Assembly: GCF_016545825.1 (NCBI RefSeq)
Contig: NC_052621.1
Location: 12,920,199 to 12,984,198, forward strand
Origin: Eucalyptus grandis
Taxonomy: Eukaryota; Streptophyta; Magnoliopsida; Myrtales; Myrtaceae
DNA length: 64,000 nt
Direction: 5' to 3'
Shown here: piece after piece, positions 11,267 to 23,198 of the stretch
How positions within the stretch are numbered: position 1 is the first letter of the stretch
Layout of the letters: every line of letters starts with the position of its first letter
Made by a program: the position numbers and the translations under genes
Notes under the pieces: generated by a model
What the model saw: only the letters and a program-made list of their open reading frames with translations
The model's database searches: none
Told to the model about the DNA's origin: nothing

Positions 11267-13174
11267 TTAATTACTTTCTTGCTGATATGCACAACGACAA
11301 TGAAACTGAGCCGAATATTGTACACAATGGAAGTTTGTAGGGAATACCGCGAATCGTTTCTTATAGCTTTCCACAAGCTCCTTGGGGTCTCGGCGGGTCT
11401 GAGTGTAAGCCTCATTTTTGTTCATCTCCTACAAGGATAAGGAAACACACGAACTGAGTTCTCTTTAGAAATTTATTTGTTCTTTACATCTGATGAATGA
11501 CATTGATCTTTTTCATAAGAATACCTTCTTCTTTACTAAAAAAGTTAAAACTGAATGATTCCGTGTAATGAATCCCTACATCAGATAAATGACCATCCTA
11601 ACTCATTGTTTTACTTTGCCCTGGACAATTCAGATTGCTGATGCAATCAAAGATTTCCAGAGCTAAAATCACAAATTTTGCTAGTCTGAAATAATCAATC
11701 TGCTCAGTGAAAGCAGAAAAAAGAAATAAAATGCCAATACAATTCTACATCATGATCTGCAAGCGAATACGAATGCATTTGAAGTGCACATGAAAGAAAC
11801 GAGAGAATCAAAGGCCAGATCAAACATATTTTCATTGAGTGATGTGCGGCATCATTTTAAGTCACAGACATTCTGTTTAGTACCTCAATCCAGGTTGCCA
11901 GTTTTGGCCTGCCTGCTGTAATGTCAATGCTTTTCACTTCTTGTAGATATGGCGTAAATCTTTCAATAAATGGAGCATAAGCAATATCAACCTGTGGACG
12001 TTCACAAAACACCTTAGAGAGGCAAACTTGAATGAAACTCCAGAGCAATAATTTTCTAAGCTCCTTTCTCCAATATGACATGCATTTTGGAAAAAGGCTA
12101 ATGTCTAGCAGACATAAGCCGAGTTAAAAGAAAACAAATGTCTGCTTACCAGGCTGAACTGCCCAAGGAAGAAAGGTCCGTGCTCAAATTTGGAAAGCGC
12201 ATTCTCGATGAAATCAAATGCAGCGGCTATGCCAGTCACCAATCACCACTACTATCATTCACCATTTCAGATTGAAAGAGAAATGACAAATGGAATTCAG
12301 ACTTACCAGCTTGGTCGTCCCCTTCTCCTTTGAATGAGGAGACAACGGATTTGCTGAATGTGTCGGTGTATGAGAAGAGCTCTTCTGCAAACTCTTTCTT
12401 TGCAGGATCCTGTATCCCAGAGGATAAGAATTCATCACAGTCAATACTTGGACATACCAGGAAAGTGTTAATGTTCCTCCGAAACTTACCTCAGGCCAAA
12501 GTGAAGGCCCTCCAAAGTTAGCATCTAAATACTTAATTAGATCCAGACTCTCTCCTCTTACTTCATTGTTGTGTTCCAAGGCTGGCACCTGATTCGACAC
12601 ACCACACCAAAAGAAAGGGAAGAAAGTGTCATGATCCTTTAGCCTGGTAATTTTGAGTGGAAAACAATTCCAGCGGAGCTTCTATCAGACCAAGGTATTG
12701 TAGAAAGTATAATGAATGTCCACAATGTACTCCATAACATGATCATCAACGACACCATGAGTTGCACATATTTCTTGTTCATGCGATCTTCGCCTTTTGA
12801 AAAACGTTACTGGCTTGTTCAAGAATAAATTTACGATCCTAAATGCTTCATAAATGCCCTTCAGAATGTCTTACATGCACTTTACATTCACAAAACATTT
12901 CACAAGGTTCCCTTGGACTTTCACCTTGTTAGCTGGGTAGACTTTCTCCTTGTACCAAGCAGGCCTGTTCTGCAGATCAATAGGGACCAACTTGATCTGA
13001 TCCTGCAAGCCCTGCTTGAACCAACACAGCAACTCAATTAGCAGTCAATTCTATATCAAATTAGAAAAGAAACATGACTATACACGTTTCTATTCGTTAG
13101 TCCAAATTTGATACGAATTTATACTTTTTGGGAATATATTTCTTATTTTTTCAAACCATAATGATAATACTCGA

Positions 13175-13209
<35 letters not shown>

Positions 13210-14182
13210 AAACAACCTTGTGGTTCCGGGTAATCCACACACGCTGTGCAAACGGGCATGTGTAAGAGATGTATAATCTGTAGTAAGATAGGCAGAGAAG
13301 TGCTTTTAGAATAATATAAGGGAAAGAAAAAATCACTGGTTTCTATAATGCTGTCATTACATTACAATCAGTGAAGCATAAAGAGCAAACCTTGTCGTTC
13401 CATCAAAGACTGGAGGTGGGTCTGAAGTAGAGGTAAGAGCCGGTGGAAGAGTCTCTTTCACTCTTGCTCACAGAGAAATGAGAAAAAAAGTCAGTAAACA
13501 GAGCTAGAGCAAAATTAAATAAAGGCCTAAACAACTGCATCCGCAAGACTGACGAATTACTTTGTTATTAAAACGGGGGGTTTCATTTTGCTCGGCAAGA
13601 CAAGGGGAAAAAAAGTTAGTTGGCTCAGCTAACTCTTGACACACCAAAGAGTCCAAAGTTACAAACTTTTCCAGTTCTCGACAGAGAAAATACTCTTCAT
13701 TCATCTGAAACAAGCCTTGTAGAAAAAACCCAAGCATCCCAAACTTGCAAATTTATACAATCTTGAGAGTTGACAGCACTCTTCTCGAAGCGAAAAGGTA
13801 GAAGAGGAACGACCCAGAGAGAAGGAATGTAAAAGAATAAACGATCCATAGTGCAAGCTAAACAGAGCGAAACTTCTCTCGATTTCTCAGCAACTAAACA
13901 AATAACAACAGGAAAGCAAACAAGCACTTACCCAGTAGCCATTGTTGCAGAAACGCTAGCTCTGCGTCCGGGTCGAGCAAGAGCAACGCGGGCTAGTACG
14001 GGCTCGGGTGCTGGGGGACGAAGCAAGCAAACGGTGGCTGAGTCGGCGGGCCTTATCAATCTGCTGGTACGGCAAACACAGAGAGGGGCCGAGGGGGTAA
14101 AAATATCCGACGAAGACGTCAGCGGTGACGAAGAAGGATAAGAAGTATGACCGACCAATGCTTTCAGAGTGGCCATTGCCAT
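11267..14182 (-). CDS. GSTL2: Lambda-class glutathione transferase (GSTL2-like), plastid form
   Basis: Lambda GSTs are thiol transferases that reduce glutathione adducts of flavonols and proteins. Nine exons: 13932-14182, 13391-13462, 13217-13277, 12925-13011, 12490-12588, 12307-12409, 12150-12226, 11884-11991, 11267-11428; all phases close (339 residues). The active-site motif is CPFA (C115) in TRLYISYTCPFAQRVWI; NKVPALEHN and GESLDLIKY bind glutathione; the helical half contains GPFFLGQFSLVDIAY. The frame starts at 14182 and has an 80-residue Ser/Thr/Ala/Arg-rich leader (MAMATLKALV...) typical of a transit peptide, followed by MATGVKETLPP; the internal ATG at 13942 would give the usual 259-residue cytosolic-type form. 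Exon 2's acceptor was chosen at 13463 because it alone keeps phase. The last exon runs about 28 codons past the usual ...YKKRF end; a further splice there is possible. Confidence 0.9.
13177..13204. repeat. (AG)n microsatellite in GSTL intron
   Basis: About 14 AG units in the intron just after the CPFA exon (minus-strand sense), about 12 bp from its donor site. Confidence 0.95.
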
Positions 14183-14504
14183 CGTCCTTCTTTTCGGTTG
14201 AAAATTTCGTCAAATTCGTTGCTGTGCTCTGCACAACACGCAGCACTAAACATTCTTCGACAACAAGCTCGCGTCGGGGCATGATTCCCTTCTCTCGCGA
14301 GTGGATGGTACACTGTCACATGGACTTTTGGAAAAGTTTTTGTTCTCTACCGATGGACGAGTTAAAACCTTTACCAGCTAAGACTATACAACTTGTATGA
14401 ATGTAGACTTAAAACTGGACAACTTGCATGAATGTAGTCTTAAAAACGGGCAAATTCCCCCGGAACAAGTTGATATCATGAGCAATTAACACAACGATAT
14501 TAAA

Positions 14505-15310
14505 TCTATAGCATTTATTCTAATTTAGTCATAAATTTTTTAATTATATCAATTGAATTCTAAACATTTTCACATTTTGCCAATTCAATCAATCCGGCTA
14601 ATTTAAATCAAAAGTTGCTAACGTGGATATTGATAGTTTACCGTGACATGATTTTCGTTAACATTGACATTTTTAAATGTTTGTTTAGTGTCTTTCTTAT
14701 CTTTTTTTTGTTTTTTTTTCTTTTACTTGTTTTGATTGAGGGGCCAGCGAGGGTCGAGCGAGAGTGTCGTGACCCTCACCTGAGCTCTCATTAGACACGA
14801 CGAGGGCATTGTGGAGGGTTATTTGAATATGAAATCCAATCATAAAATATAGCATCCCACTTTTCGTACTGCTCAAGGCTTCGATACATTTCAAAATCGA
14901 GAAATTTTTATTGGAGTGGGCGCTGTATGAGAATAATTAGCCAATCTTGATTTGCGAATTATTATAGATTATTCATTGGTAGAATGGAAGGAATTAGAAG
15001 AAGAAAGACCCACGAGTAATAAATGGAAAGATCGCAAAATTGGAAGGCCACGATGCCCTCATTTGGAGCCCGTAAGGGTTGTTGACCCTCAGTTCAAACA
15101 AAAGAAAAGGTAAAGAAAAGAAACTATTAAAAAATTCAAAATTATAAAAAAATTCTACGTTACTGTCGCTGTGCCATGTAGACTGTTAGTGTCTAGTCAG
15201 CAGTTTTCGGCCTATTGATTAGATGGACTTAGTTTGTAAAATGTAAAAAATTTTAGGATTAAATTGGTAAAAGTGTAATTAATTTAGGACTTTTATTAGT
15301 AATTTTCCCT
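14505..15310. mobile_element. Foldback element with GC-rich core
   Basis: The AT-rich arms (about 14505-14620 and 15200-15310) are imperfect inverted repeats: the left arm reads like TTAGTCATAAATTTTTTAATT, the right arm complement like TAAGTCCTAAATTAATTACA. Between them is a core with GCGAGGGTC/GACCCTCACC words. Non-coding; edges approximate and no target duplication identified. Confidence 0.5.
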
Positions 15311-15340
15311 TAATATCACTATTTGGAGGGCCAGATACTC

Positions 15341-16262
15341 TAAGTGCCAAAACTTAGCATAGGTGAACAAAGTGCTAAAACTTTCAAAATGTACATTTAA
15401 GTGACAAAATTGAAAGACAATAAACACTTAAGTGTTAATAGCAAGAATTTTCGGCCAAATTGCTAACGTACCATTTTCTAGTGACATTACTGATGTGGCA
15501 ATTATTTAAAAAAAATCATTTGCATGGCATTGATGTGACTAAATAAGCTCAAAATGATGTTATTTTACTCCCCCAGTTTGATTTTCAATCAAGTATTAAT
15601 TAAATTAAATTTAAAAACTATATTAAAAAGAAAAAAGAAGAAAATATAGCATTTGGCGAGGGTTTCCACAGCTCTCGTCGCCGTTACCCTACCATCGCCA
15701 AGAAAGACTAGCGATGGTGGGATGAGGGTTGACAAGGATTGCCGAACCTCAACCCCTGCGCTAGATTCGATGAGGGTCGTTGCTGTTAGCTAGGGTGAGG
15801 TTACTGCCCAGCCCCACCATAGCCAATGACAACCCTTAGCTAGATTAGGCAAAGGTTGTGACCTTCGCCAAATCTGGGGGAGGGCCATGACACCTTACCC
15901 CAAATTTGGGCAAAGGCTTGTAGGCCATTGCTTACGGTTGGCCACTAGTTAGGGCCTGTCGACCCCTCACCCCACCGTCACCGGCCCTTTTCGGCAAGGG
16001 TGGGGCAATGACGGCGAGGGCTATGGAGGCCCTTGCCAAATGTTGCATTTTTTAATTTAATTTAATTAATAAATTTGGGGGCAAAATGATGTCGTTTTGC
16101 ACATTGATTGCTAAGTATACAACCTTGGTGAGACTTGCCACATCGGATTTCCGGCTAGCCTTGTCGGAGTTAGAACTTAAGTGTCAAATTTTCAAAAACA
16201 ACAACACTTAAGTGTACTTGTTTGGCATTTAAATGTCTATCCATGTCAAGTTTTGGCACTTT
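15341..16262. mobile_element. Foldback element with long terminal inverted repeats
   Basis: The left end has AAGTGCCAAAACTTAGCAT and the right end the complement of ATGTCAAGTTTTGGCACTT, with related words extending about 90 bp inward on each side (for example CACTTAAGTG in both arms). The 400-bp core (15650-16050) is GC-rich and reiterates AGGGTTGNGACCNTCGCC-like words. Non-coding. Confidence 0.75.
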
Positions 16263-17013
16263 TGAGATGTATCTTTGCCTCACTATTTGCCTCACTCCGC
16301 AAACTCTAAGCTTGGTTGATATAATCTAATCAAGAATTGAGAAATATTCACTATTCCTTAGTGGATGCTTTTTTCTCCTTGTTTGGAGATAATTGTACTA
16401 AGATTTTTATACCCGGATGTGGAACGCCCTCCAATCACTCTCTTTGCGCGGGCATGCTTTATGCATATTGAATGTTCTCCTGAGGAAGATGAACTTTTAC
16501 GAGGAGCGCAACGTGCATTGAGGAGTCTTCCTTTTTTTTTTTTTTTTTTGGTAAGGGAGGAGTCTTCCTTGTTTGCTCCTCTACAGATCAAACTTTTGTT
16601 GGTTGGTCTGATAGAATATTTGAATATTAAGACTCCATTCACTTCACGAAAAATAACTTTCATGAAAACGTCTTTTGAGTTTTCCGATATTCCTTTCATG
16701 AAAATGTATTAGGTCAGGAAACATTTTTCAAAAAAGGAAAAAAGTCTTCTAAGGCAAGAAATTTTTTTCACTTTTAAGAAAGAGGAAAACATTTTTTTTT
16801 TTTCACTTTCCATGTTAACCTTTCCATCTTTCTTTTTATTTTTATTTTCATTTTTAAAAAATTCAAATTTTTTTTTTTTTTTTTTTGTCTTGGCCGGTTG
16901 CTAACCACGATGATCGTTGATGACTGGCCATAGGTGAGCCTTGAGCTTGCCGCCTCGGGTGAGCCAAGCAAGTGGCGAGCTCCACACCGCTTGTCCAATC
17001 GATCGTCGATGAC

Positions 17014-17590
17014 TCGCCGATCTCAACTAGCTAGGCAAGTAGTGAGCTCGGGCCTCCCAAGATAATTAAAAATAAAAAATAAAATAATTTAAAAATCAAT
17101 TTTTAGATATGAAAATTTTAAATTATATTTTAATAATATAAAATTAAAAATTATTGAAAAAGAGTGCATGAAAAAAAATTCCAAGCAAACATGAAAATAT
17201 TTTCCACTAAAAATAATTACATTTTCCAAGAAAATGATAATCTTCACTTGCCCGATCAATGACAAGCTCAAGCCCTAGCTCTTCACTTGCCTGATTGATG
17301 TCGAGCTCACCGTGAAGCCCTAGCTCACCGCTTGTCCAATCGACAGCGAGCTAGAGCTCTAGGCTCGCCGATCTCAACTAGCTAGGCAAGTAGTGAGCTC
17401 GGGCCTCCCAAGATAATTAAAAATAAAAAATAAAATAATTTAAAAATCAATTTTTAGATATGAAAATTTTAAATTATATTTTAATAATATAAATAAAAAT
17501 TATTGAAAAAGAGTGCATGAAAAAAATTCCTTACCAAACATTAGAAAATATTTTCCACTAAAAATAATTACATTTTCCAAGAAAATGATA
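17014..17590. repeat. 351-bp spaced direct repeat
   Basis: The block starting CTCGCCGATCTCAACTAG at about 17014 recurs at about 17365 with few changes over 220 bp, including GATAATTAAAAATAAAAAAT and the following AT-rich arm. Copies are roughly 17014-17240 and 17365-17590. Confidence 0.9.
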
Positions 17591-17735
17591 ATATTTTCTA
17601 ATGTTCAGCTAAAATTTGAAGATAAACTGGAATATATTTTCTATTGTTCGGTATCTTATTTGATTTTCTAGGAAAAATTACAAGAAAAAAATCAATTTTT
17701 TTATATTAATAATTTTTAATTATTCTTATTTTAAA

Positions 17736-18135
17736 GGGTTAATACTCTAAAAAACCCCAAACTGGTACACTTGTGACAAATTTACCCTCTATTAGTTTTC
17801 TTTAAATTTTACTGTCAAATTATTAAGATAAATGACACGTGACAATTAAGTAGTATACCAATTTGGGATTTTATGCTCTATTTGTCACAATTTACAATTT
17901 TTGTGATTTTTTGTGGTATTAATCCAATTTAGCGGAGGGTATATTTTGCACGAATTTACCAGTTTGTGATTTTTTATGGTCAAATAAATTAATTTTGGGT
18001 AAATTTGTTATAAATGTATCAGTTTATGGTTTTTTTATGGTTTGTTACGAGTCGGGGGGTTTTTCATGATCATAAAAATAGTTTTGGGTAAATTTGTTAC
18101 GGTGTAAATTTTTGGGATTTTTCAGGGTATTAACC
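17736..18135. repeat. Foldback repeat family R1, copy 2
   Basis: Starts GGGTTAATACTCTAAAAA, ends GGGTATTAACCTT, an inverted match. The interior includes GATAAATGACACGTGACAATT and AATCCAATTTAGCGGAGGGT. Copies 1 and 3 lie at 5395-5725 and 40252-40590. The right portion repeats GGGTAAATTTGTTA three times, suggesting local tandem growth. Confidence 0.7.
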
Positions 18136-18741
18136 TTATTTTAAAAATAATTTGTTTTTTCCTTTTCTTTTCCTTCCTTCTTCCTCCTCCTCCTTCCTCC
18201 GCCGGCCACATGCCCCGGTGATGGTTGGTAGGCCGGCGACCAGCATCCTAAAAATTGACCAAGATATGGGTCGATGAGCTCAAGGCTTGGCCAATCCACG
18301 CAGGTGGTGAGGCTTGACCTAGCCTGTGGCCGGTGATCGACTAAGAAAGAAGGAAAAAAGGAAAGAAAAAGAAAAACTAAAATAAAATAAAAATAATTAA
18401 AAACTGTATTTTAAAAAAAAAAAAAAAAGAAAACATAAAAATAAAATAAAATGCATTTGGTGAAAGTTGATGAGATGAAAGAAGATATGAAAAACTAAAA
18501 AGTTTGAAAAATGTTGTCCCTACTTTTGAATGTGTTTTTTTTTCCACTAATGAAAATGTTTTTTTTTTTTTGACTAGTTTATTTTCTATAAAATGAACGT
18601 TGGAAAATCTGGAAAATATTTTCTTGAAAGTTATTTTCCATGAAACGAATAGAGTGTAAGTTCTTTTTGCATCAAATGGTATAAACTTTTAAAATAGTTG
18701 GCAGAGTTGCTATAGAATTTCACATAAAGAACCCTAACATC

Positions 18742-18980
18742 TATTAGAATATTAAGATGATGGAAAGTAGTCGAGAGTTGGAAAAGTTGTATTACTTTCT
18801 CATGTAAAGAGTGTACTATTACATCCCTACTTATAATATACAAGGTTTCACTAACTAGAGAAATAAATATTTAGTGGTATCAAAATACATACACAATATA
18901 TTTTTCTTCCCATTAATGAACTAATATGGATCAATCAATATCAATATGGTAGTAGGGATCAATCAAGATCATACAGTTCA
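18742..18980 (-). repeat. 3' LTR of the copia element
   Basis: Partner of 22960-23198. On the minus strand it begins TGAACTG and is preceded by a short purine-rich run, GAAGGAGAG (about 18984-18993), a likely polypurine tract. Confidence 0.85.
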
Positions 18981-21900
18981 ATGCTCTCCTTCAAGTTAGT
19001 GGTCTTTACACATTAAAGATGCCAAGCTTCCTTAGTAGGTACGTGTGTTGCCTTTGACATAAATGCTTGATGAAGATTTCCGCAAGTTGCTATGTCGTTT
19101 TTATTTCTCTTGTCTTGATTATCCCATCATGAATCTTGTCTCTGATGAAATGACAATCAAGCTACGTGCTTCGTTCTTTCATAAAAAATCGGATTTGCTG
19201 CAAGTTTGAGTGCATCATTTTTTATTATTTTTTATTTTTTTCCTTTCTTTTTATTTTTCTTTTTTCGGCCGTCACAAAATAAGACAGTTAGTTTCTCATC
19301 CATGCCCCGAGATCTTGAGGTAAGCCTCTTATGTAGACTATTTCATAGCTAGCTTTTGTCGTTGCTTGATATTCTACTTTTGCATATGACAATGAAATGG
19401 TCAATAGTTTCTTTGTTTTTCCATGCCCCGAGATCTTGGGGTAAATAATGAATCTCATTGCTATATTCTATAAAAAAAAATGGTCTAGTTTCTAACGGAA
19501 TTTTTCTACTCATTTTCTACTCATAGGACAAGTAGCATAATTTGTGTCACAATATGCTGTCATTTCCATGTTGCTGTCTTGAGACAACAATATCGCCAAA
19601 CCCGAATAACTTTTCAAGTATTTTATAATCTTTAATGCAGCAATCATGTAAGGTTGTTTTGGGTTGTGCATAAATTGACTAAGAATTTTCACTGCATAAC
19701 ATATGTTTAGTCCAATCATGATTAGATAAATAAGCTCCTGACAAGCATTTGATAAGCAAAAGGGTCATTGAGCGAAGCATTCTCATTTATGGGTGAAAAT
19801 CCCTCGTCATACTCAGCTATTGTTAGCTTGGTATTTTGCTCGTTTGGGATGACAATTGGTTTGGATCCCCACGATCCTGCTTTTAATATGATCTTTAGGA
19901 CAAATTTGCATTGACTAAGGCCAATTCCTATATCTTATCGTGCAATTTCTATTCCAAGAAAATATTTGGGTGATCATACATCCTTAATGTGGAGTGTAAG
20001 TATTTTTCAAATCTCTCAATGGCAAATTCATCATTTCCCATAATGATTATATCATCAACGTAAATAAGCAAGTAAATTGATGATGTACCTTGGCTCCATG
20101 TGAATAAGGCATAGGTTTGATTGGACTACTAGAACTTTGCAGTTGTAAGTGCAGTATTGAACTTAACATGCCATTGACAAGAAGCCCATTTAAGTTCATA
20201 TAGAAATTTACGTGGACCATAATACTCGATACTTCCCCCATTTGCTTAACATGTAAATTTCCTTTTTCAAATCTTCATGGAAAAAAGTATTATGGACATC
20301 CATTTGATGAAGAGGCCAATCATGGAGTGCAACAATATAAAGGAAAGAACAATAATAACTTCCTAAGTTATTGGAAAAACTATTTCTGTATAGTCAAAAC
20401 TTTCTTGTTGTGTGAATCATTTGGCTACTAGTTTTGGTCTTGTAGCATTCAATGGAGCTATTTGCCTTGTACTTGATCTTGTATACCCATTTGCACCCAA
20501 TAGATTTCCGATGAGAAGGTATAGAATGATATCCCAAGCTTCATTTTCCATTAGGGGTCAAAACTCATCCTCCATGGCTTGTTGCCAATGAGAAATTTTG
20601 ACAACCTCATCATACGAAGATGATTTTTGTTTTCCAGAGATTTCACTAATGCAATACATATGTTTGGGTGAAAGATGAACGAAGCTAACATAAGAGGAAA
20701 ACAAGATGATGTGTACAAAAGGATACATATGTAAATTGTTGTCCATGTGGGTGGTTGTGTTGCACAACTTGAACGTTGAGGATGAGTTGGTGCATAGATT
20801 CCCACCTTGAAATTGGAAGAAATATTAAATGCAGGAAAAATATTATCTGAATAAATTTATGAGTTAGAAGTCATATGATTCTTCGATGTGACTGCTTGTT
20901 AACCTCTTGGGGCTCTATTGTTCATATGTGATAAGGAGGATGCATCACTATTAGGTGCATGAGATGCCACGGGTGTGGTGACATGGGGAATCGCAGCCAA
21001 TTGTGGAGACAAAAAAATCTTCTTCACTCAAAAAGCATGGTGATCAACAGCTACATCTAATGTTTGTTGTGAAGATATTTCATTCTAGAAAGGAAAAATA
21101 TCTTCAAGAAAGATGACATTTCTACTAACAAGAAAACATATAATGGATGAATCATAAACCAAATATCCTTATAAGAAAGTTGGATATAATATACATTTAA
21201 GAGCACAAAGACCTAATTTGTCTCGAGGGCCCAAAATAGAGACAAAGCACAAGCATCCGAAAACACGAAGGTGGTGAATGTCCAAACGTTTTCCATAGAG
21301 CAATTCAAAGGGAGTATTTCCATTGAGAATCCAAGACAATAATTGATTAATTAAGCTGCTATGATCACACAATCTCCTTAGAATATTTTCCGAATTGAAG
21401 CTTGATACTTAATTGAATGTGTAACTTCTAAAAGATGGCAATGTTTTCGCAGTAATCCTGTTTTGTTGAGATGTATAAGTGCAAGAACTTTCATGAAGGA
21501 TGCCATTTAAAATAAATAGTGTAAAACACATGATTAAAGAATTAAGGGGCATTATTAGTTCAAATAATTGCATAGATTTGTGAATTTGATTTTTAATTAA
21601 GACAAGAAAATATATAACATGGGAAAGAGTTGGTTCTTGGATTGCATTCAAATGTGTGATTATCCACAATTGTGAGAAAGAATCAAGACCCATCACAGTG
21701 TGGGATGTAATATGGTCCCTAAATGTCTATATGTATAAGGGAAAAGGGATGTATTGGCACGTGAAGCTCTCTATGGAAGAGACCATTATGATTGTTTAGC
21801 TAGTAAACAAATAGGACACTTTATATTTTTGGGGGGTCAAAGAACAAATAGGAAACTTGATATGACAAATAAGACAAATAGGACACTTGAGCTAGGGTTT

Positions 21901-22946
21901 CTTCGAGTCCTTGCAATTTTTCTTCAGCAATCTTGAGTTGATTCCATAGTATTGGTAGTTTGTTGAAAATGGTGGCAATCGAAATATTTGTTTTAGCTTT
22001 GATAGGGCTTCGGGTATGGAGAAAATCTTGGCCCTATCAAGCTTTCATACATTTCTCGTATGTTGTCCTAGTTCCTTTTGCATCTTCAGTTTGAGGGAGT
22101 CCAACAACAATCTCTAGGGTGATATATAAACCTAATCTACTTTCAAATGAGCCGATTGCACTTCCTTTAGTGTTGTGTGAGTCAATCATCGGTCAAGACA
22201 GAGACTGTGTCATCAGTGAATCCCTCATTGTCCTTTGTAGTTAGGGCTGGTCAGAACTCTCAAGACTAGACGGAATAGTTTTTTTTACCCTAAGAGCTAT
22301 TGTGCAATGAGGCAGAGCTCGAGTCCGTCGACGGCAGATGTGCATCCTGCATCTCTTGGCTCGGGTTGCCTGCTAGTGGTACCTACGAAGGGAAAAAAAA
22401 CTAGGTCCATAGGTCGGTATGGGTTTGCCCCAAAAATGGATGGACCCGAACCACTTTGGTTCGAAAAGGACCAACCCAGTCCAGATCTTGAGTTGGGCTC
22501 AGCACTGAGCGGTGGGCCTTCTCCGGTTCGCTGTTCTCAATCTGGGCCGAAGGTTGGATTAGAAATGGTAAGCATTGAACGTATGGGCTCGAAAAAAATT
22601 GCCCTGGATTGGGCTGAATCAAGCGCTGTCGTCTTCATTAGGGTGTGTTAGGCCCTATTCTTTTGTCTGGTCTTCCCCAACAAGGTCTGAATGTTGATCC
22701 GAAGGTAAGTCATCCACTATTTGGATTTTGGAAAACACTTCTGAATCTTGGGAAAACTCCAGATTTTGAGGTTTGATTTCTTGGCGTGATTACTCCCTTG
22801 ATAGGCTGTTATAATCGAAATGTTTTCTTCACAAGTTTGGTCGTGAAGAAGATGAAGAGAAAAGGAAGGAAAAAAAAAGTTCTGATTTTGGGATGGGCAG
22901 AAGAGTAATAGAGTGGAAGTATAATGGACGGTAGATTGAGAAGGGA

Positions 22947-22959
22947 GGCTCTGATGCCA
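22947..22959 (-). promoter_or_regulatory. Primer-binding site of the copia element
   Basis: On the minus strand it reads TGGCATCAGAGCC directly after the 5' LTR. The initiator tRNA-Met complement used by most plant copia elements is TGGTATCAGAGC, so there is one mismatch. Confidence 0.88.
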
Positions 22960-23198
22960 TATCAAAATATTAAGACGATGGAAAGCAGTCGAGAGCTGGA
23001 AAAGTTATAATGCTTTCTCATGTGAAGATTGTATAATTACATTCCTATTTATAATGTGTAAGGCTTCACTAACGAGAGAAATATTCAGCGATATCAAAAA
23101 ATATGCACAATAATTTTACTTTCCCATTAATGAACTGATTAGGGTCAATCGCTATCAATTAGGACAGCGGTGATCAATCAAGATCAATCAGGGCAACA
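22960..23198 (-). repeat. 5' LTR of the copia element
   Basis: Direct repeat of 18742-18980. Shared words include TTAAGACGATGGAAAGCAGTC versus TTAAGATGATGGAAAGTAGTC and TTCCCATTAATGAACT. The minus-strand LTR begins TGTTGCCC. The divergence suggests an old insertion; no 5-bp target duplication is visible. Confidence 0.88.

Larger units (their letters stand above)
16630..18660. mobile_element. Composite foldback element, GGAAAATNTTTTCC family
   Basis: The left end includes ACTCCATTCACTTCACG and the right end CATGAAACGAATAGAGTGT, inverted matches of each other, continuing inward as AAATAACTTTCATGAAAA against its complement. Inside are two GC-rich blocks (16900-17040, 18180-18340), an internal direct repeat (17014-17590) and an R1 repeat (17736-18135), so it seems to be built by nested insertion and duplication. 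Non-coding. Confidence 0.6.
18742..23198 (-). mobile_element. Ty1-copia LTR retrotransposon, degenerate
   Basis: About 4.46 kb in minus orientation. LTR-like repeats lie at 22960-23198 (5') and 18742-18980 (3'). The coding part follows copia order integrase, reverse transcriptase, RNase H. The integrase tail is at 21372-21169 (NTPFELLYGKRLDIHHLRVFG), the RT start near 20580 (HWQQAMEDEF), the YVDD catalytic block at 20062-20051, and RNase H at about 19720-19510 (FMHNPKQPYMIAALKIIKYL) and 19400-19130 (HFIRDKIHDGIIKTRE). Stops and frameshifts interrupt every domain, so no complete polyprotein exists. The gag region (about 22000-22900) is hardly recognisable. Confidence 0.92.
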
